64,000 nt of DNA from Bifidobacterium animalis subsp. animalis ATCC 25527 (GTDB lineage Bacteria; Actinomycetota; Actinomycetes; Actinomycetales; Bifidobacteriaceae), in assembly GCF_000260715.1 (NCBI RefSeq), contig NC_017834.1:744001-808000 (forward strand). Direction: 5' to 3'. Below, piece by piece: positions 1 to 12,783 of this stretch. Numbering within the stretch: position 1 is the first letter of the stretch; every line of letters starts with the position of its first letter. The position numbers and the translations under genes were made by a program. The notes under the pieces were generated by a model. It saw only the letters and a program-made list of their open reading frames with translations. It was not told the origin of the DNA and searched no databases.

Positions 1-40
1 AATTCCCGAGATTCCATGGCTTCCAAGAAGGAGAACGCGA

Positions 41-48
<8 letters not shown>
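1..48 (+). CDS. carA: Carbamoyl-phosphate synthase small subunit, 3' end only (probable)
   Basis: The window opens inside a reading frame that ends with TAA at 46-48, giving a Lys/Glu-rich tail ([14 protein letters not shown]). It overlaps the carB start at 41 by eight bases, the arrangement expected of carA followed by carB. Only 15 codons are visible, so identity rests on position and translational coupling. CarA would supply the glutamine amidotransferase (ammonia) for carbamoyl phosphate synthesis. Confidence 0.55.
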
Positions 49-3447
<3,399 letters not shown>

Positions 3448-3451
<4 letters not shown>

Positions 3452-4419
3452 CACAATCGCTCACAGACAAGGAACGCGAGGCCATGCACTCCGACTTCGG
3501 ATTGCGGCTGAGCAACTCAATGAAGCAATACGGGCCGCTATGCGTGGGCATTGACCCGCATAGGGGCGTGCTCGAGAACTGGGGGTACAGCGTCGACGCC
3601 GAAGGCGCGGAGCTCTTCGCCATGCGTATGCTTCAGGCGGCCAGCGGCAGGGCCGCAGCCGTCAAGTTCCAGCTCTCCATGTTCGAACGCTACGGCTCCC
3701 GCGGTTTTGTGGCGCTGGAACGCGCCCTGTACGCGGCCCGTCAGATGGAGCTCATCACCATTGTCGACTGCCTGCATGGCGGCTTGCCAACCACCATCTC
3801 GGCCATTGCCGACGCCTATTTCAAGCCGGGTGCGCCCATGCTTGCCGATGCGATCACGTTGTTGCCATACTACGGTGCGCGGTCGCTCGGCGGTGTGATC
3901 AACGATGCGCTTGACAATGGGAGGGGAGTCTTCATCGCCTCGCTCACGTCGAACCCGGAGGGCGCGAGTCTGCAGACCGCAATCCGCCAGAACGGCGAGT
4001 ACAAAGGCAAGACAGTGGCCTATGGCATCGCCGCGACCGCTCAGAAGTACAATAATTCGGTGAAGGGCCTCGGCTCGGTCGGACTCATCATTGGCGCGAC
4101 CATTAGCCAATGGCTGCAGGAAAGCGGCATCGAACCGGGCGATTTCACAGGGCCGATCCTCTCGCCGGGCTACGGTTGGCAAGGTGCGGAGGGCAGCGAT
4201 CTGAAGAACGTGTTCCATGGCACCAACGGCAATGTGTTGGTGACGGTGTCCCGCGCGATTTCGCAAAGCGGGCCCGACATGGATGCGCTCATCGAAAGCA
4301 CCCAGACCATTGCCGCCGATGTACGCAAGGCATTGCGCGAAGCCACCGACGGCACGTCGACGGCGCCACGCGGACACATGGCGAATCCAAAAGGATTGCG
4401 CACTTGGGAGGAACAATGA
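3448..4419 (+). CDS. pyrF: Orotidine-5'-phosphate decarboxylase-like protein with altered catalytic motif
   Basis: This 323-residue protein has the layout of actinobacterial (type 2) OMP decarboxylase, the last step of UMP synthesis: GIDPH near residue 32, VKFQLSMFE with the conserved Lys at 73, TSNPEG near 170, and the phosphate-binding strands GLIIGAT and LSPGYGWQG. The catalytic signature DxKxxD, however, reads D107-C-L109-H-G-G112, so the catalytic Lys and the second Asp are missing. From the family mechanism the protein should be a poor or inactive decarboxylase. It may be a regulatory or structural paralogue, with the true pyrF elsewhere on the chromosome. It overlaps carB by four bases and gmk by four bases, so it has been kept in frame in a housekeeping operon. 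An alternative is an unusual but active variant. The symbol reflects family, not proven activity. Confidence 0.85.
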
Positions 4420-5045
4420 GCGAACAATCCCGGCAATCGCAGGCAACCGAGCGGCAAGGCGGCCGGCTGATCGTACTCACCGGTCCCACAGCCGTGGGCA
4501 AGGGCACCGTCGAGACGGCGTTACGCAAGGCTCATCCGGAGGTCTGGGTTTCGGTCTCTGCCACCACGCGCGATCCACGGCCGGGGGAACGCGATGGCGT
4601 GAACTACTGGTTCATAAGCGAACCCGAATTCCTGCGCAGGCAGGAGGCGGGGGAGTTCCTCGAAACCGCCGTCGTGCATGGCATGGCGCACTACGGCACG
4701 CCGTTGGAACCCGTACGTGAGCACTTGGCGGGGAACGTGCCGACGATCCTCGAGATCGACCTGCAGGGTGCGCGCCGCGTCAAGGAGCGCGCGAAGGAAC
4801 TCGGACTCGACGTGGTTTACGTGTTCATCGCGCCACCAAGCTTCGACGAGCTCAAGAAACGTCTGATCGGGCGTGGGACGGAGACGCCTGAACAGCAGGC
4901 GAAGCGGCTCGAGACCGCGAAGGTGGAGCTGGCGGCGGAGCCCGAGTTCGATGTGACGATCGTGAACGAGCAGGTGGACAAAGCGGCACGGGACTTGTGG
5001 AACGTCATCGCACAGGAATACGGATTGCCACAGGACTCCGACTGA
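4416..5045 (+). CDS. gmk: Guanylate kinase
   Basis: Converts GMP plus ATP to GDP plus ADP. The 209-residue protein has the P-loop LTGPTAVGKGT at about residues 19-29, the GMP-binding region SATTRDPRPGERDGVNYWF, and EIDLQGARRVK as the Walker-B-like strand. The reading frame is open far upstream, but the ATG at 4416 is chosen because it follows a good ribosome site (GGGAGGAAC) and overlaps the preceding stop as ATGA. In many actinobacteria an integration-host-factor gene (mihF) lies between pyrF and gmk; here there is no room for one. A perfect 21-bp hairpin follows. Confidence 0.96.
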   Translation: MSEQSRQSQATERQGGRLIVLTGPTAVGKGTVETALRKAHPEVWVSVSATTRDPRPGERDGVNYWFISEPEFLRRQEAGEFLETAVVHGMAHYGTPLEPVREHLAGNVPTILEIDLQGARRVKERAKELGLDVVYVFIAPPSFDELKKRLIGRGTETPEQQAKRLETAKVELAAEPEFDVTIVNEQVDKAARDLWNVIAQEYGLPQDSD

Positions 5046-5061
5046 CGGCATGCAGCATCGA

Positions 5062-5110
5062 ATGCGAGTGGGGGTGCCACCGAGGAAACCGGTGGCACCC
5101 CCACTCGCAT
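5062..5110. terminator. Perfect 21-bp hairpin between convergent gmk and ilvD
   Basis: Arms 5062-5082 and 5090-5110 are perfectly complementary around a 7-base loop. There is no T-run on either side. Its place between two convergent genes suggests a bidirectional terminator or an mRNA 3'-end stabiliser. Confidence 0.75.
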
Positions 5111-5141
5111 AGGTTCTAGGTATCGAGGATTCCCGGCCGAA

Positions 5142-7007
5142 TCAGGCCAGTCCCGAAAGACGGTCGATGAGCTCGGGGTCGCGGGTGGCGCCCTTGTCGG
5201 CCGACCTGGCGAAGGCGGCGAAGGCCTTGAGTGCTTGGCTCACCTTGCGATCACGGTGTGCGACATAGCCATCGCCGGCCTCGAGTTTGGCACGGCGCTC
5301 GGCGAGTTCCTCGTCGGTCAGCTCGACGTTGATCGTGCGGTTCGGGATGTCGATGGTGATGATGTCGCCGTTCTCGACGAGCGCGATGTTGCCGCCGCTC
5401 GCCGCCTCAGGCGCCACATGGCCGATTGACAGGCCCGAGGAGCCGCCCGAATAGCGACCATCGGTGATCAGTGCGACGTCCTTGCCTATGCCCTTGCCTT
5501 TGACGAACGAGGTCGGGTAGAGCATCTCCTGCATGCCTGGGCCGCCCTTCGGTCCCTCATAACGGATGATGAGTGCCTGACCTGGTTTCAGCGTGTCGTT
5601 GAGAATGACCTCGACCGCCTGCTCCTGCGATTCGACGACGAGCGCGGGACCACGGAACTTCCAGATCTCCTTCGGCACACCTGCGGTCTTCACCACAGCG
5701 CCATCCGGGGCGAGGTTGCCACGCAGCACGGCAAGACCGCCTTCGGTCACGGCGGGGTGGTCGATGTCGTGGATTGCGCCGTTCACACGGTCGGTGTCAA
5801 GCGAATCGAATTTCGTCTCATGGGTCCATGGCTCGGGGGAGACGATGTGGCCTGGAGCCGCCCTGTAGAACTCCTTGGCGTATTCGGTGCAGGAGTCGCG
5901 CATGATGTCCCACTCGTCGAGCTTGGCCTCGAGCGAGGGGTAGTCGATTGAATGCACATCGCGGTGGAGCTTGCCGGCACGGTCGAGCTCACCCAGGATT
6001 CCGGTGATGCCTCCGGCTCGGTGTACGTCGGAGATCTCCCATTCGCCGGATGGCGATGCCTTGCAGATGCACGGCACCGTATGCGAGATGCGTTCGATGT
6101 CATTGAGTGTGAAGTCGACGTCCGCGGACTGTGCCATCGCGAGAATGTGCAGCACGGTGTTCGTCGAGCCGCCCATCGCCACATCCATCGTCATGGCGTT
6201 CTCGAAGGCGTGCTTCGTGGCAATCGAACGGGGGAGCACGGATTCGTCGTCATGCTGGTAGTACTGGTTGGCGATCTTGACCACCTGTTGTGCCGCCCGC
6301 TCGAACAGCTGCTTGCGGTAGCCGTGCGAGGCGAGCACCGTGCCGTTGCCGGGCAGTGCAAGGCCGATCGCCTCCGTGAGGCAGTTCATCGAGTTCGCGG
6401 TGAACATGCCGGCGCATGAGCCGCATGTCGGGCACACGGTGCGCTCGAAGGCGAGGAGGTCGTCGTCGCTCATGGAATCGTCGGCAGAGGCGTACATGAC
6501 GTCGATGAGATCGGTGTTCTCCTTCACGGTGCCGTCCGGCAGCACGGTGGTGCCGGCTTCCATGGGGCCGCCGGAGACGAACACGGTCGGAATGTTGAGA
6601 CGCAACGCCGCCATGAGCATGCCCGGTGTGATCTTGTCGCAGTTCGAGATGCAGATCAGCGCGTCCGCACAATGCGCGTTCACCTGGTATTCCACGGTAT
6701 CGGCGATGATCTCGCGGCTAGGCAGGGAGTACAGCATGCCGGTGTGTCCCATGGCGATGCCATCGTCGACGGCCATGGTGTTGAACTCGCGTGGGATGCC
6801 GCCGGCCTTCTTCACGGCCTCGGAGACGAGACGTCCTACTTTGTTGAGATGTACGTGCCCGGGGACGAATTCGTCGAAGGAGTTGGCAATGGCGACGATC
6901 GGCTTGCCGAAATCCTTGCTGTCAACGCCGGCCGCACGGTAGAGCGCACGGGCACCGGCGAACATTCGTCCGTTCATGATTTTTGCAGATCGCATTTCCA
7001 TGAGCAT
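5142..7007 (-). CDS. ilvD: Dihydroxy-acid dehydratase
   Basis: Dehydrates 2,3-dihydroxy acids in valine, isoleucine and pantothenate-precursor synthesis, using an Fe-S cluster. The 621-residue protein shows both cluster/metal signatures: CDKITPGM near residue 125 and [18 protein letters not shown] near 195, plus the C-terminal [14 protein letters not shown] strand. The start chosen gives [16 protein letters not shown]; an internal Met at residue 3 or 5 is possible. It stands alone and inverted between gmk and rpoZ, splitting the usual actinobacterial gmk-rpoZ pair. It shares a 166-base divergent spacer with rpoZ. Confidence 0.96.
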   Translation of the reverse strand: MLMEMRSAKIMNGRMFAGARALYRAAGVDSKDFGKPIVAIANSFDEFVPGHVHLNKVGRLVSEAVKKAGGIPREFNTMAVDDGIAMGHTGMLYSLPSREIIADTVEYQVNAHCADALICISNCDKITPGMLMAALRLNIPTVFVSGGPMEAGTTVLPDGTVKENTDLIDVMYASADDSMSDDDLLAFERTVCPTCGSCAGMFTANSMNCLTEAIGLALPGNGTVLASHGYRKQLFERAAQQVVKIANQYYQHDDESVLPRSIATKHAFENAMTMDVAMGGSTNTVLHILAMAQSADVDFTLNDIERISHTVPCICKASPSGEWEISDVHRAGGITGILGELDRAGKLHRDVHSIDYPSLEAKLDEWDIMRDSCTEYAKEFYRAAPGHIVSPEPWTHETKFDSLDTDRVNGAIHDIDHPAVTEGGLAVLRGNLAPDGAVVKTAGVPKEIWKFRGPALVVESQEQAVEVILNDTLKPGQALIIRYEGPKGGPGMQEMLYPTSFVKGKGIGKDVALITDGRYSGGSSGLSIGHVAPEAASGGNIALVENGDIITIDIPNRTINVELTDEELAERRAKLEAGDGYVAHRDRKVSQALKAFAAFARSADKGATRDPELIDRLSGLA

Positions 7008-7101
7008 CTATTCAACTCGAACTTCGCGGAGAGTGGGCAACGCTTCCGCATGCTGGAATTTCCGTCCGTAATCTCAACAGAATAGGCACATCTGTCAGAG
7101 T

Positions 7102-7131
7102 TTGCCTATTTTCGCTGACTTGAAGTATACT
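7102..7131 (+). promoter_or_regulatory. Promoter for rpoZ
   Basis: TTGCCT at 7102-7107 and TATACT at 7126-7131, spaced by 18 bases, lie about 42 bases upstream of the rpoZ ATG. Both boxes match the housekeeping sigma consensus at 4-5 of 6 positions. Confidence 0.6.
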
Positions 7132-7173
7132 GAACCTTTGCATAAGCATTTGCTAGTGATTTGGAGATTTCAA

Positions 7174-7458
7174 ATGGCATTCGGCACTGAGCCTACCCCG
7201 ACCGGTCTTGCGGATCCGCCGATCGACGACCTCATGGAGCATGCGGATTCCAAGTACGCACTGGCCATTTTCGCTGCCAAGCGTGCTCGCCAGATCAATT
7301 CCTACTTCACGCAGCTCAATGAGGGTCTGCTGCAGAACGTCGGTCCGCTCGTCGAGTACAAGAGCCAGGAGAAGCCGCTGTCGATCGCGTTCCGTGAGAT
7401 CGACGAAGGCCTGCTTGAGGAGACGCTCGGCGAAGACGATCTGAGCGAAGGCAACTAG
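7174..7458 (+). CDS. rpoZ: RNA polymerase omega subunit
   Basis: Small subunit that helps assemble the beta' subunit of RNA polymerase. The 94-residue protein contains the family core: [18 protein letters not shown] at the N-terminus followed by [11 protein letters not shown], and the later IAFREIDEG strand. The frame is open upstream to 7102, but the ATG at 7174 follows a plausible ribosome site (TTGGAG) and begins the conserved region. The gene is followed by a strong intrinsic terminator. In many actinobacteria coaBC lies between rpoZ and metK; it is absent here. Confidence 0.93.
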   Translation: MAFGTEPTPTGLADPPIDDLMEHADSKYALAIFAAKRARQINSYFTQLNEGLLQNVGPLVEYKSQEKPLSIAFREIDEGLLEETLGEDDLSEGN

Positions 7459-7479
7459 ACTTTCACGAACATGCATGTG

Positions 7480-7514
7480 CGCCCTGCCAGGTATTGGCAG
7501 GGCGTTTTTGTTTT
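7480..7514 (+). terminator. Intrinsic terminator of rpoZ
   Basis: A perfect 10-bp GC-rich stem (7480-7489 with 7495-7504, 5-base loop) is followed at once by TTTTTGTTTT, a classical rho-independent terminator. Confidence 0.93.
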
Positions 7515-7639
7515 GCCATCCCAGCTCGGCTCAAGCGCAAATTCCGGTAGTGCTAAGTTACGCTTGCGTATGAAAGTAGCGAAGATGTGATTGAATTGTG
7601 GAGACAAACGCCCGCATATTGAAATAGAGAGGAAGAGTC

Positions 7640-8866
7640 ATGGCAGAAGTGAAGCTGATCTCCGCGGAATCCGTTACCGAAGGGCATCCCGACAAGATCT
7701 GTGATCAGATTTCCGACGCCATTCTCGACGACATGCTCCGCCAGGACCCGCATTCCCATGTGGCGGTGGAGACATCCGCCACGAAGGGCCAGTTCTGGGT
7801 GTTCGGCGAAGTGACGAGCAAAGGGTACTCCGACATCCAGAGCATTGTGCGCGATACAGTGCGTAGGATCGGGTACACCAGTTCGGTGATTGGTCTGGAT
7901 GCGGATTCCTGTGGCGTTCTTGTTTCACTGAGCGAACAAAGCCCCGAAATCAACCAGGGTGTTTCCCGAATCGAGTCGGACCGGGAGAACGCCGTCTCGC
8001 GCGAGGAACGCTACGAGGCCCAGGGGGCGGGCGACCAGGGCGTCATGTTCGGCTATGCAAGCGACGAAACCGATGTGCTCATGCCATTGCCGATCCATCT
8101 GGCGCATCGTCTGGCATACCGGCTCGCCGAGGTGCGTAAGAACGGCGAGGTGAAATTCCTGCGCCCTGACGGCAAGACGCAGGTGACCATTGAATACGAT
8201 GAGGAGAACAGACCGCTGCGCGTCGACACCGTGCTCATCTCCACACAGCACGATCCCGAGGTCTCGCAGGAGGCATTGCGCGAGGATCTGCGGGAGCATG
8301 TGATTGAGCCGGTGCTCGATGAGGTGCTGGGGGATGCGGTGAAGCACGACGACTACCGCGTGCTCGTCAATCCGACAGGTTCGTTCATCATGGGCGGTCC
8401 GGCAGCGGATGCAGGGCTGACCGGTCGCAAGATCATCGTCGACACCTATGGCGGTGCGGCCCATCATGGCGGCGGCGCGTTCTCGGGCAAGGATCCGAGC
8501 AAGGTGGATCGTTCCGCGGCCTATGCCGCACGTTGGGTCGCCAAGAACATCGTGGCCGCGGGTTTGGCCCATAAGGTCGAGGTGCAGGTTGCCTACGCCA
8601 TCGGCGTGGCCGAGCCGGTGAGCATCAATGTGGAGACCTACGGCACCGAGGCGGACGGCGTGACCCGCGAGCAGATTCAGGAAGCCGTGCGCAAGGTGTT
8701 CGATCTGCGTCCTGCCGCGATTGTGGACGAGCTCGACCTGCTGCGTCCGATCTATTCGAAGACGGCTGCGTACGGCCACTTCGGCCGTGAGGACGATGAC
8801 TTCACTTGGGAGCACACCAACAAGGTCGATGAGCTCAAGCAGGCCATCGCCACCCTCGTCGACTGA
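7640..8866 (+). CDS. metK: S-adenosylmethionine synthetase
   Basis: Makes S-adenosylmethionine from methionine and ATP; cytoplasmic tetramer. The 408-residue protein has the start [20 protein letters not shown], the ATP-binding [12 protein letters not shown] near residue 134, and the P-loop-like [19 protein letters not shown] near residue 280, all diagnostic. The start follows a good ribosome site (GAGAGGAAGAG). No SAM riboswitch fold was recognised in the 125-base spacer upstream. The product also supplies the methyl donor for the cyclopropane synthase encoded next door. Confidence 0.97.
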   Translation: MAEVKLISAESVTEGHPDKICDQISDAILDDMLRQDPHSHVAVETSATKGQFWVFGEVTSKGYSDIQSIVRDTVRRIGYTSSVIGLDADSCGVLVSLSEQSPEINQGVSRIESDRENAVSREERYEAQGAGDQGVMFGYASDETDVLMPLPIHLAHRLAYRLAEVRKNGEVKFLRPDGKTQVTIEYDEENRPLRVDTVLISTQHDPEVSQEALREDLREHVIEPVLDEVLGDAVKHDDYRVLVNPTGSFIMGGPAADAGLTGRKIIVDTYGGAAHHGGGAFSGKDPSKVDRSAAYAARWVAKNIVAAGLAHKVEVQVAYAIGVAEPVSINVETYGTEADGVTREQIQEAVRKVFDLRPAAIVDELDLLRPIYSKTAAYGHFGREDDDFTWEHTNKVDELKQAIATLVD

Positions 8867-8883
8867 CACGAATACCACCAAGT

Positions 8884-8913
8884 CCATCCCGGCATGCTGC
8901 TCATGCAGGATGG
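8884..8913 (+). terminator. Possible metK 3' hairpin
   Basis: CCATCC and GGATGG (8884-8889 with 8908-8913), with an inner GCATG/CATGC pairing, form a hairpin just after metK. No T-run follows, so termination is uncertain. Confidence 0.4.
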
Positions 8914-8985
8914 GCAACGGCATATCTCAATACAACAGCTGCACCGCATGTGCCGTGCAGCAAGGAATCTCCAAAGGAGATGAAT

Positions 8986-10269
8986 ATGGCCGCAATGACC
9001 GTAGCACAGATGATTGAGCTGTTCCTCAAGCCGGGTGCACCTGTGCATATTGAAAGTTTCGATGGGTCGTCGTATGGGTCCGACGATGCTCCGCTGACGT
9101 TGCAAGTGAAGAACTCGCGCGCCATCTACTACATGGTGAATGCGCCGAGCGAGCTCGGCCTGGCCCGCGCCTACCTGCAGGGGGACATCGATTCGCCGCA
9201 GCTCGTGCCCGGCAATCCATATGCGCTGTTCAAGGAACTCGTACCGCTCAAGTCGTACCTGCGTACACCAAATCCAGCCCAACTGGCCAAGGCGCTCGCT
9301 TCGGTGGCCTACCATGGGTTCCACCGTCCCGCGCCTCCCGATATCGAGGGCCCAAGCCGTGCCCGCCGCATCAGCGAAGGACTGCTGCCGCATTCGAAGG
9401 CCGGCGACGAGGCCACGGTGAGCTACCATTACGACCAGTCGAACGAATTCTATTCGATGTTCCTGGGACCATCCATGACCTACACCTGCGCGGTGTTCGA
9501 CTCCCCGCTCATGTCGCTCGAGGCCGCGCAGAAGAACAAGATCGACCTCGTGCTCGACAAGCTCGCACTCCAGCCGGGAGAACGACTGCTCGACATAGGT
9601 TGCGGTTGGGGGTCCATGGTGATCGAAGCTGCCAAACGCGGCATCAAGGCCCTCGGCGTCACGCTGAGCGAGGAGCAGGTCGAATGGGCTCAACGCTGGA
9701 TCAAAGACGAAGGACTGGAGGACCTTGCCGAGGTGCGACTCATGGACTATCGTGACGTTCCCGAAGGCGATTTCGACGGCATCTGCTCCATCGGCATGAT
9801 GGAGCATGTCGGGCACAAGCACTACCCGTCGTATTTCAAGGAGATCTACGACAAGCTCAAACCGGGCGCCAAATTGCTTAACCACCAGATCACCCGGTGC
9901 AACTCGCATCAGGGCAAGAAAGCCGGTCAGTTCATCGACCGTTACATATTCCCGGACGGCGAGCTCTCCTCACCGGCCGAGATCGAGATGGTGATCCAAG
10001 ACACGGGCTTCGAGGTGATCGATCAGGAGAACCTCCGCCAGCACTATGCACTCACGCTGCACCGTTGGAACGAGAATCTGGTGGTGCATTGGGATGACGC
10101 CGTCAAGCTCGTCGGTGAGCCGAAGGCCCGTTTGTGGGGGCTCTATATGGCCGGTTGCGCGTTCAATTTCGAGATGAACAACATTCAGGTGCATCAGTTC
10201 CTCGCCATCAAACCAAACGATGAGGGCACTGACACCTACCCGTTGCGTCCATGGTGGCCGAACCACTGA
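8986..10269 (+). CDS. cfa: Cyclopropane-fatty-acyl-phospholipid synthase family protein
   Basis: Transfers a methylene from S-adenosylmethionine to double bonds of membrane phospholipid acyl chains, an acid and stress adaptation. The 427-residue protein has an N-terminal lipid-binding domain, then a Rossmann methyltransferase core with the SAM motif LLDIGCGWGS at about residue 203. Further family strands are YHYDQSNEFY, SMTYTCAVF, CSIGMMEHVGH and RYIFPDGEL. The start at 8986 is chosen because AAAGGAG ends seven bases upstream; the ATG at 8980 overlaps that ribosome site. It lies between metK and priA, where most actinobacteria have no gene. Confidence 0.93.
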   Translation: MAAMTVAQMIELFLKPGAPVHIESFDGSSYGSDDAPLTLQVKNSRAIYYMVNAPSELGLARAYLQGDIDSPQLVPGNPYALFKELVPLKSYLRTPNPAQLAKALASVAYHGFHRPAPPDIEGPSRARRISEGLLPHSKAGDEATVSYHYDQSNEFYSMFLGPSMTYTCAVFDSPLMSLEAAQKNKIDLVLDKLALQPGERLLDIGCGWGSMVIEAAKRGIKALGVTLSEEQVEWAQRWIKDEGLEDLAEVRLMDYRDVPEGDFDGICSIGMMEHVGHKHYPSYFKEIYDKLKPGAKLLNHQITRCNSHQGKKAGQFIDRYIFPDGELSSPAEIEMVIQDTGFEVIDQENLRQHYALTLHRWNENLVVHWDDAVKLVGEPKARLWGLYMAGCAFNFEMNNIQVHQFLAIKPNDEGTDTYPLRPWWPNH

Positions 10270-10293
10270 GTCGGTAAGCTGACGCCCACGTGG

Positions 10294-10325
10294 AAAGCGG
10301 CATGCTCATACGCATGCCGCTTTTC
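10294..10325 (+). terminator. Intrinsic terminator of cfa
   Basis: A 12-bp stem (10294-10305 with 10312-10323, 6-base loop) centred on GCGGCATGC runs into a short T-run. Confidence 0.8.
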
Positions 10326-10361
10326 CGTATGTATGGAGCTGGACACGCGCATGCTGACGCC

Positions 10362-10390
10362 TTTACCTGAATGAGGGGAGAGCCTAGACT
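10362..10390 (+). promoter_or_regulatory. Promoter for priA, apparently leaderless
   Basis: TTTACC (10362-10367) and TAGACT (10385-10390) are separated by 17 bases. The -10 box ends only 8 bases before the ATG at 10399, so transcription should start at or next to the start codon. Confidence 0.55.
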
Positions 10391-10398
10391 GGGGCACT

Positions 10399-12666
10399 AT
10401 GAGTGGAACACCCGAAGAAGCGATGCAGCCGGCTTTCGACGGCATGGGCATGCGGCGGCGCTCGCCGCGCAAGGCCGCGCCCAGAAAGCCTGCTGCCCAG
10501 CTGCCGGTGGCGCGGGTGGTGCTGGATGTGCAGGCCACGCATCTGGGGCAGCCCTTCGACTATTTCGTCGACGATAGCATGAGCGAAGCCGCGCAGCCGG
10601 GTGTGCTGGTCCGGGTCAGGTTCGGAGGCCAGCGTGTCAACGGCATTATTTGGGAACGGGTGAACGACAGCGATACGCCGACAAGTGCCATTCGCTACAT
10701 CGAGAAGGTCGTTTCGCCGCGCGTGCTCGTACCGAGTCAGATGCGCCGCGACATCACCGCCGTGGCCAATGCCTACGGCGGCACCATAGCGAACGTGTTG
10801 CGCGTGGCCATGCCGGGCAGGGTCGCCGGAGTGGAGAAGGAGCCTAACGTCACCTTGCAATCGGCAAGCGACGCAGAGTCGGCTGCCGATGAGGCGCCCT
10901 ATGCCGATTCGTCGATGGTTGATCGCAGAGGTCGTTTCGCCTCACGTGCCGAAGACCATTTCCCCGTGATCGCCAAAGCCTATGAGCAGGCACAGACCCT
11001 ACGTGCCTCACTCACTGCACCGCAGGGGTTCTCGGCGTTCGTCATCGATGCCCTTCCGGGGGTTGGTGCATGGGAACGGACACTGGCCTGGATGGCGCTC
11101 ACCGCCATGGGAGCGGGGAAATCCGCCGTGTTGGTGATGCCCGGCATGCGTGAGGTGTGGAGCATGGTGCATGCGTTGGAGAACATGGGGCTCCATGTGT
11201 TCGCGCCAAATGCCAAGCAGATATATGAGGGAGACATCGCGGTGTTGAGCGGAGCGCTCTCGCCGGCCGACAGATACCGGGCGTATCTGGCCATTGGCGA
11301 GGGACGGGTCAATTGTGTGGTGGGTACGAGGGCGGCCATGTACGCGCCCGTACCGGACGAGGCGCTGTTTGCGGTTGTGGACGACGACGCCTACCAGTAT
11401 GCGGATGGCCTCATGCCCTATGCGAATGCGCGTGGTGTGTGCCGTCTGCGCGCCAAGCTCCATGGAGGCGTCTTCGTCGCGATCGGAAGGGCGCGTAGCG
11501 TGTTGAGCGAATGGGAAAGCCAGACCTCCTCGGTCGTGTTGGAAGTTGCTGGCCCGAGTGTGGCGGTGCACGGCTTTTCCGATGTGATTAAAAGCCAGGC
11601 ACCGCCGGTACGGTGGCTGAACCGTGATGAACTCAACCGACTCGCCGATCCCAGCGTCGGTGCCAGGGTGCCGCACACTGCGGTGCGTGTGCTGTCGAAG
11701 GCGCTTGAGCATGGCCCCGTGCTGTTCTCCATACCGCACGATGGCGTCACCGAGTCGTTGAGTTGCGCGCAGTGCCTGCAACTGGCTCGATGCCTGCGTT
11801 GCAGTGGACCATTGGTGCGTGTTCCCGCGGCCGATGCCCCGCGATGCAGCTGGTGTGGCTCATCCGCCGTGGACTGGCATTGCCGGCATTGCGGAGCAGA
11901 GCGGTTGCGTGTGATCCGGGTGGGGGCGGTGGGGACCGTGCAGGAGTTGCAGGGGCTGTTCCGTGGCGTTCCCATGCTCGTTTCAAGCCAAAGCCAAGGG
12001 GTTGTGGATCATGTGGATGCCACCCCACGCATTGTCGTCGCCACTCCGGGATGCGAACCCATGGTGCATACGCAGGACGGTACGACGGGAACCTATGAGG
12101 CGGTGGCGATTCTCGATGCCTGGACGAGTCTGTACGACCTGCGTCTCGATGCTCGTGTGGATGTGCTGTCCAATTGGATGCAGGCGATGTCGCTGTGCAA
12201 ATCACGTGCCGCCGGAGGCAGGGGACTGCTGATTGGCGAGACGTATCCGACGCTGGCTCGTTCACTCATGCTCTGGGATCCACGCGTGGTTGCAGGCAAT
12301 GAGCTCGCGGACCGCACTGAGACGGGGCTGCCCCCAGTCGTTAGCGCCGCCTGCATTTGGGGGAGACGTGATGCGGTGGAACGTGCCCTGCACAACATAG
12401 GCATTGCGAACGGAGATTGGGCGTGGGTCGAAAGCGAAGAAGGGAAGGTCCCCTCACTGCTCGGCATCACCCCTCTCGCTCCAGATCGCACGATCGATGC
12501 CCGTGAACTCGATGAGATGGGCGATAGGGTGAAGGCGGTCGTGCGCGTCTCGCATGCCCGACGTGCCGAACTCGCATTGCGGTTGCGCACTGAGGTGGCG
12601 CGTCATGTGGCCTCTCGCGAAAGTGGGGAACTGCGGTTCAGAATGGACCCGAAAGATCTGCTGTGA
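10399..12666 (+). CDS. priA: Primosomal protein N' (PriA), helicase-degenerate actinobacterial form
   Basis: PriA restarts stalled replication forks by loading the replisome. The 755-residue protein keeps the N-terminal 3' DNA-binding domain (VARVVLDVQATHLGQPFDYF) and all eight zinc-binding cysteines in four CxxC pairs (CAQC, CLRC, CSWC, CRHC) near residues 455-500. The helicase core is degenerate. The P-loop GxTGSGKT region reads LPGVGAWERT, and the DEEH box appears as VVDDDAYQ. This matches other actinobacterial PriA proteins, thought to act as DNA-binding loaders rather than helicases. It sits in the conserved metK-priA-fmt block. The ATG at 10399 has no convincing ribosome site and fits a leaderless transcript. 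Confidence 0.9.
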   Translation: MSGTPEEAMQPAFDGMGMRRRSPRKAAPRKPAAQLPVARVVLDVQATHLGQPFDYFVDDSMSEAAQPGVLVRVRFGGQRVNGIIWERVNDSDTPTSAIRYIEKVVSPRVLVPSQMRRDITAVANAYGGTIANVLRVAMPGRVAGVEKEPNVTLQSASDAESAADEAPYADSSMVDRRGRFASRAEDHFPVIAKAYEQAQTLRASLTAPQGFSAFVIDALPGVGAWERTLAWMALTAMGAGKSAVLVMPGMREVWSMVHALENMGLHVFAPNAKQIYEGDIAVLSGALSPADRYRAYLAIGEGRVNCVVGTRAAMYAPVPDEALFAVVDDDAYQYADGLMPYANARGVCRLRAKLHGGVFVAIGRARSVLSEWESQTSSVVLEVAGPSVAVHGFSDVIKSQAPPVRWLNRDELNRLADPSVGARVPHTAVRVLSKALEHGPVLFSIPHDGVTESLSCAQCLQLARCLRCSGPLVRVPAADAPRCSWCGSSAVDWHCRHCGAERLRVIRVGAVGTVQELQGLFRGVPMLVSSQSQGVVDHVDATPRIVVATPGCEPMVHTQDGTTGTYEAVAILDAWTSLYDLRLDARVDVLSNWMQAMSLCKSRAAGGRGLLIGETYPTLARSLMLWDPRVVAGNELADRTETGLPPVVSAACIWGRRDAVERALHNIGIANGDWAWVESEEGKVPSLLGITPLAPDRTIDARELDEMGDRVKAVVRVSHARRAELALRLRTEVARHVASRESGELRFRMDPKDLL

Positions 12667-12783
12667 GGCGGCATCCTACTCAGCTGTGACCGTAAGCCGA
12701 CTGCCTGCGCCTTGTGCGTACTATGCTTGGGATTCAGTGAAAACCACAGCCCATGAGTTGCACGGGCGGAAGAGAGGACATCA

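Noticed and set aside
7515-7639. SAM riboswitch upstream of metK
   Set aside because: Only 125 bases after the rpoZ terminator; no SAM-I, II or IV core helices or conserved loops could be recognised.
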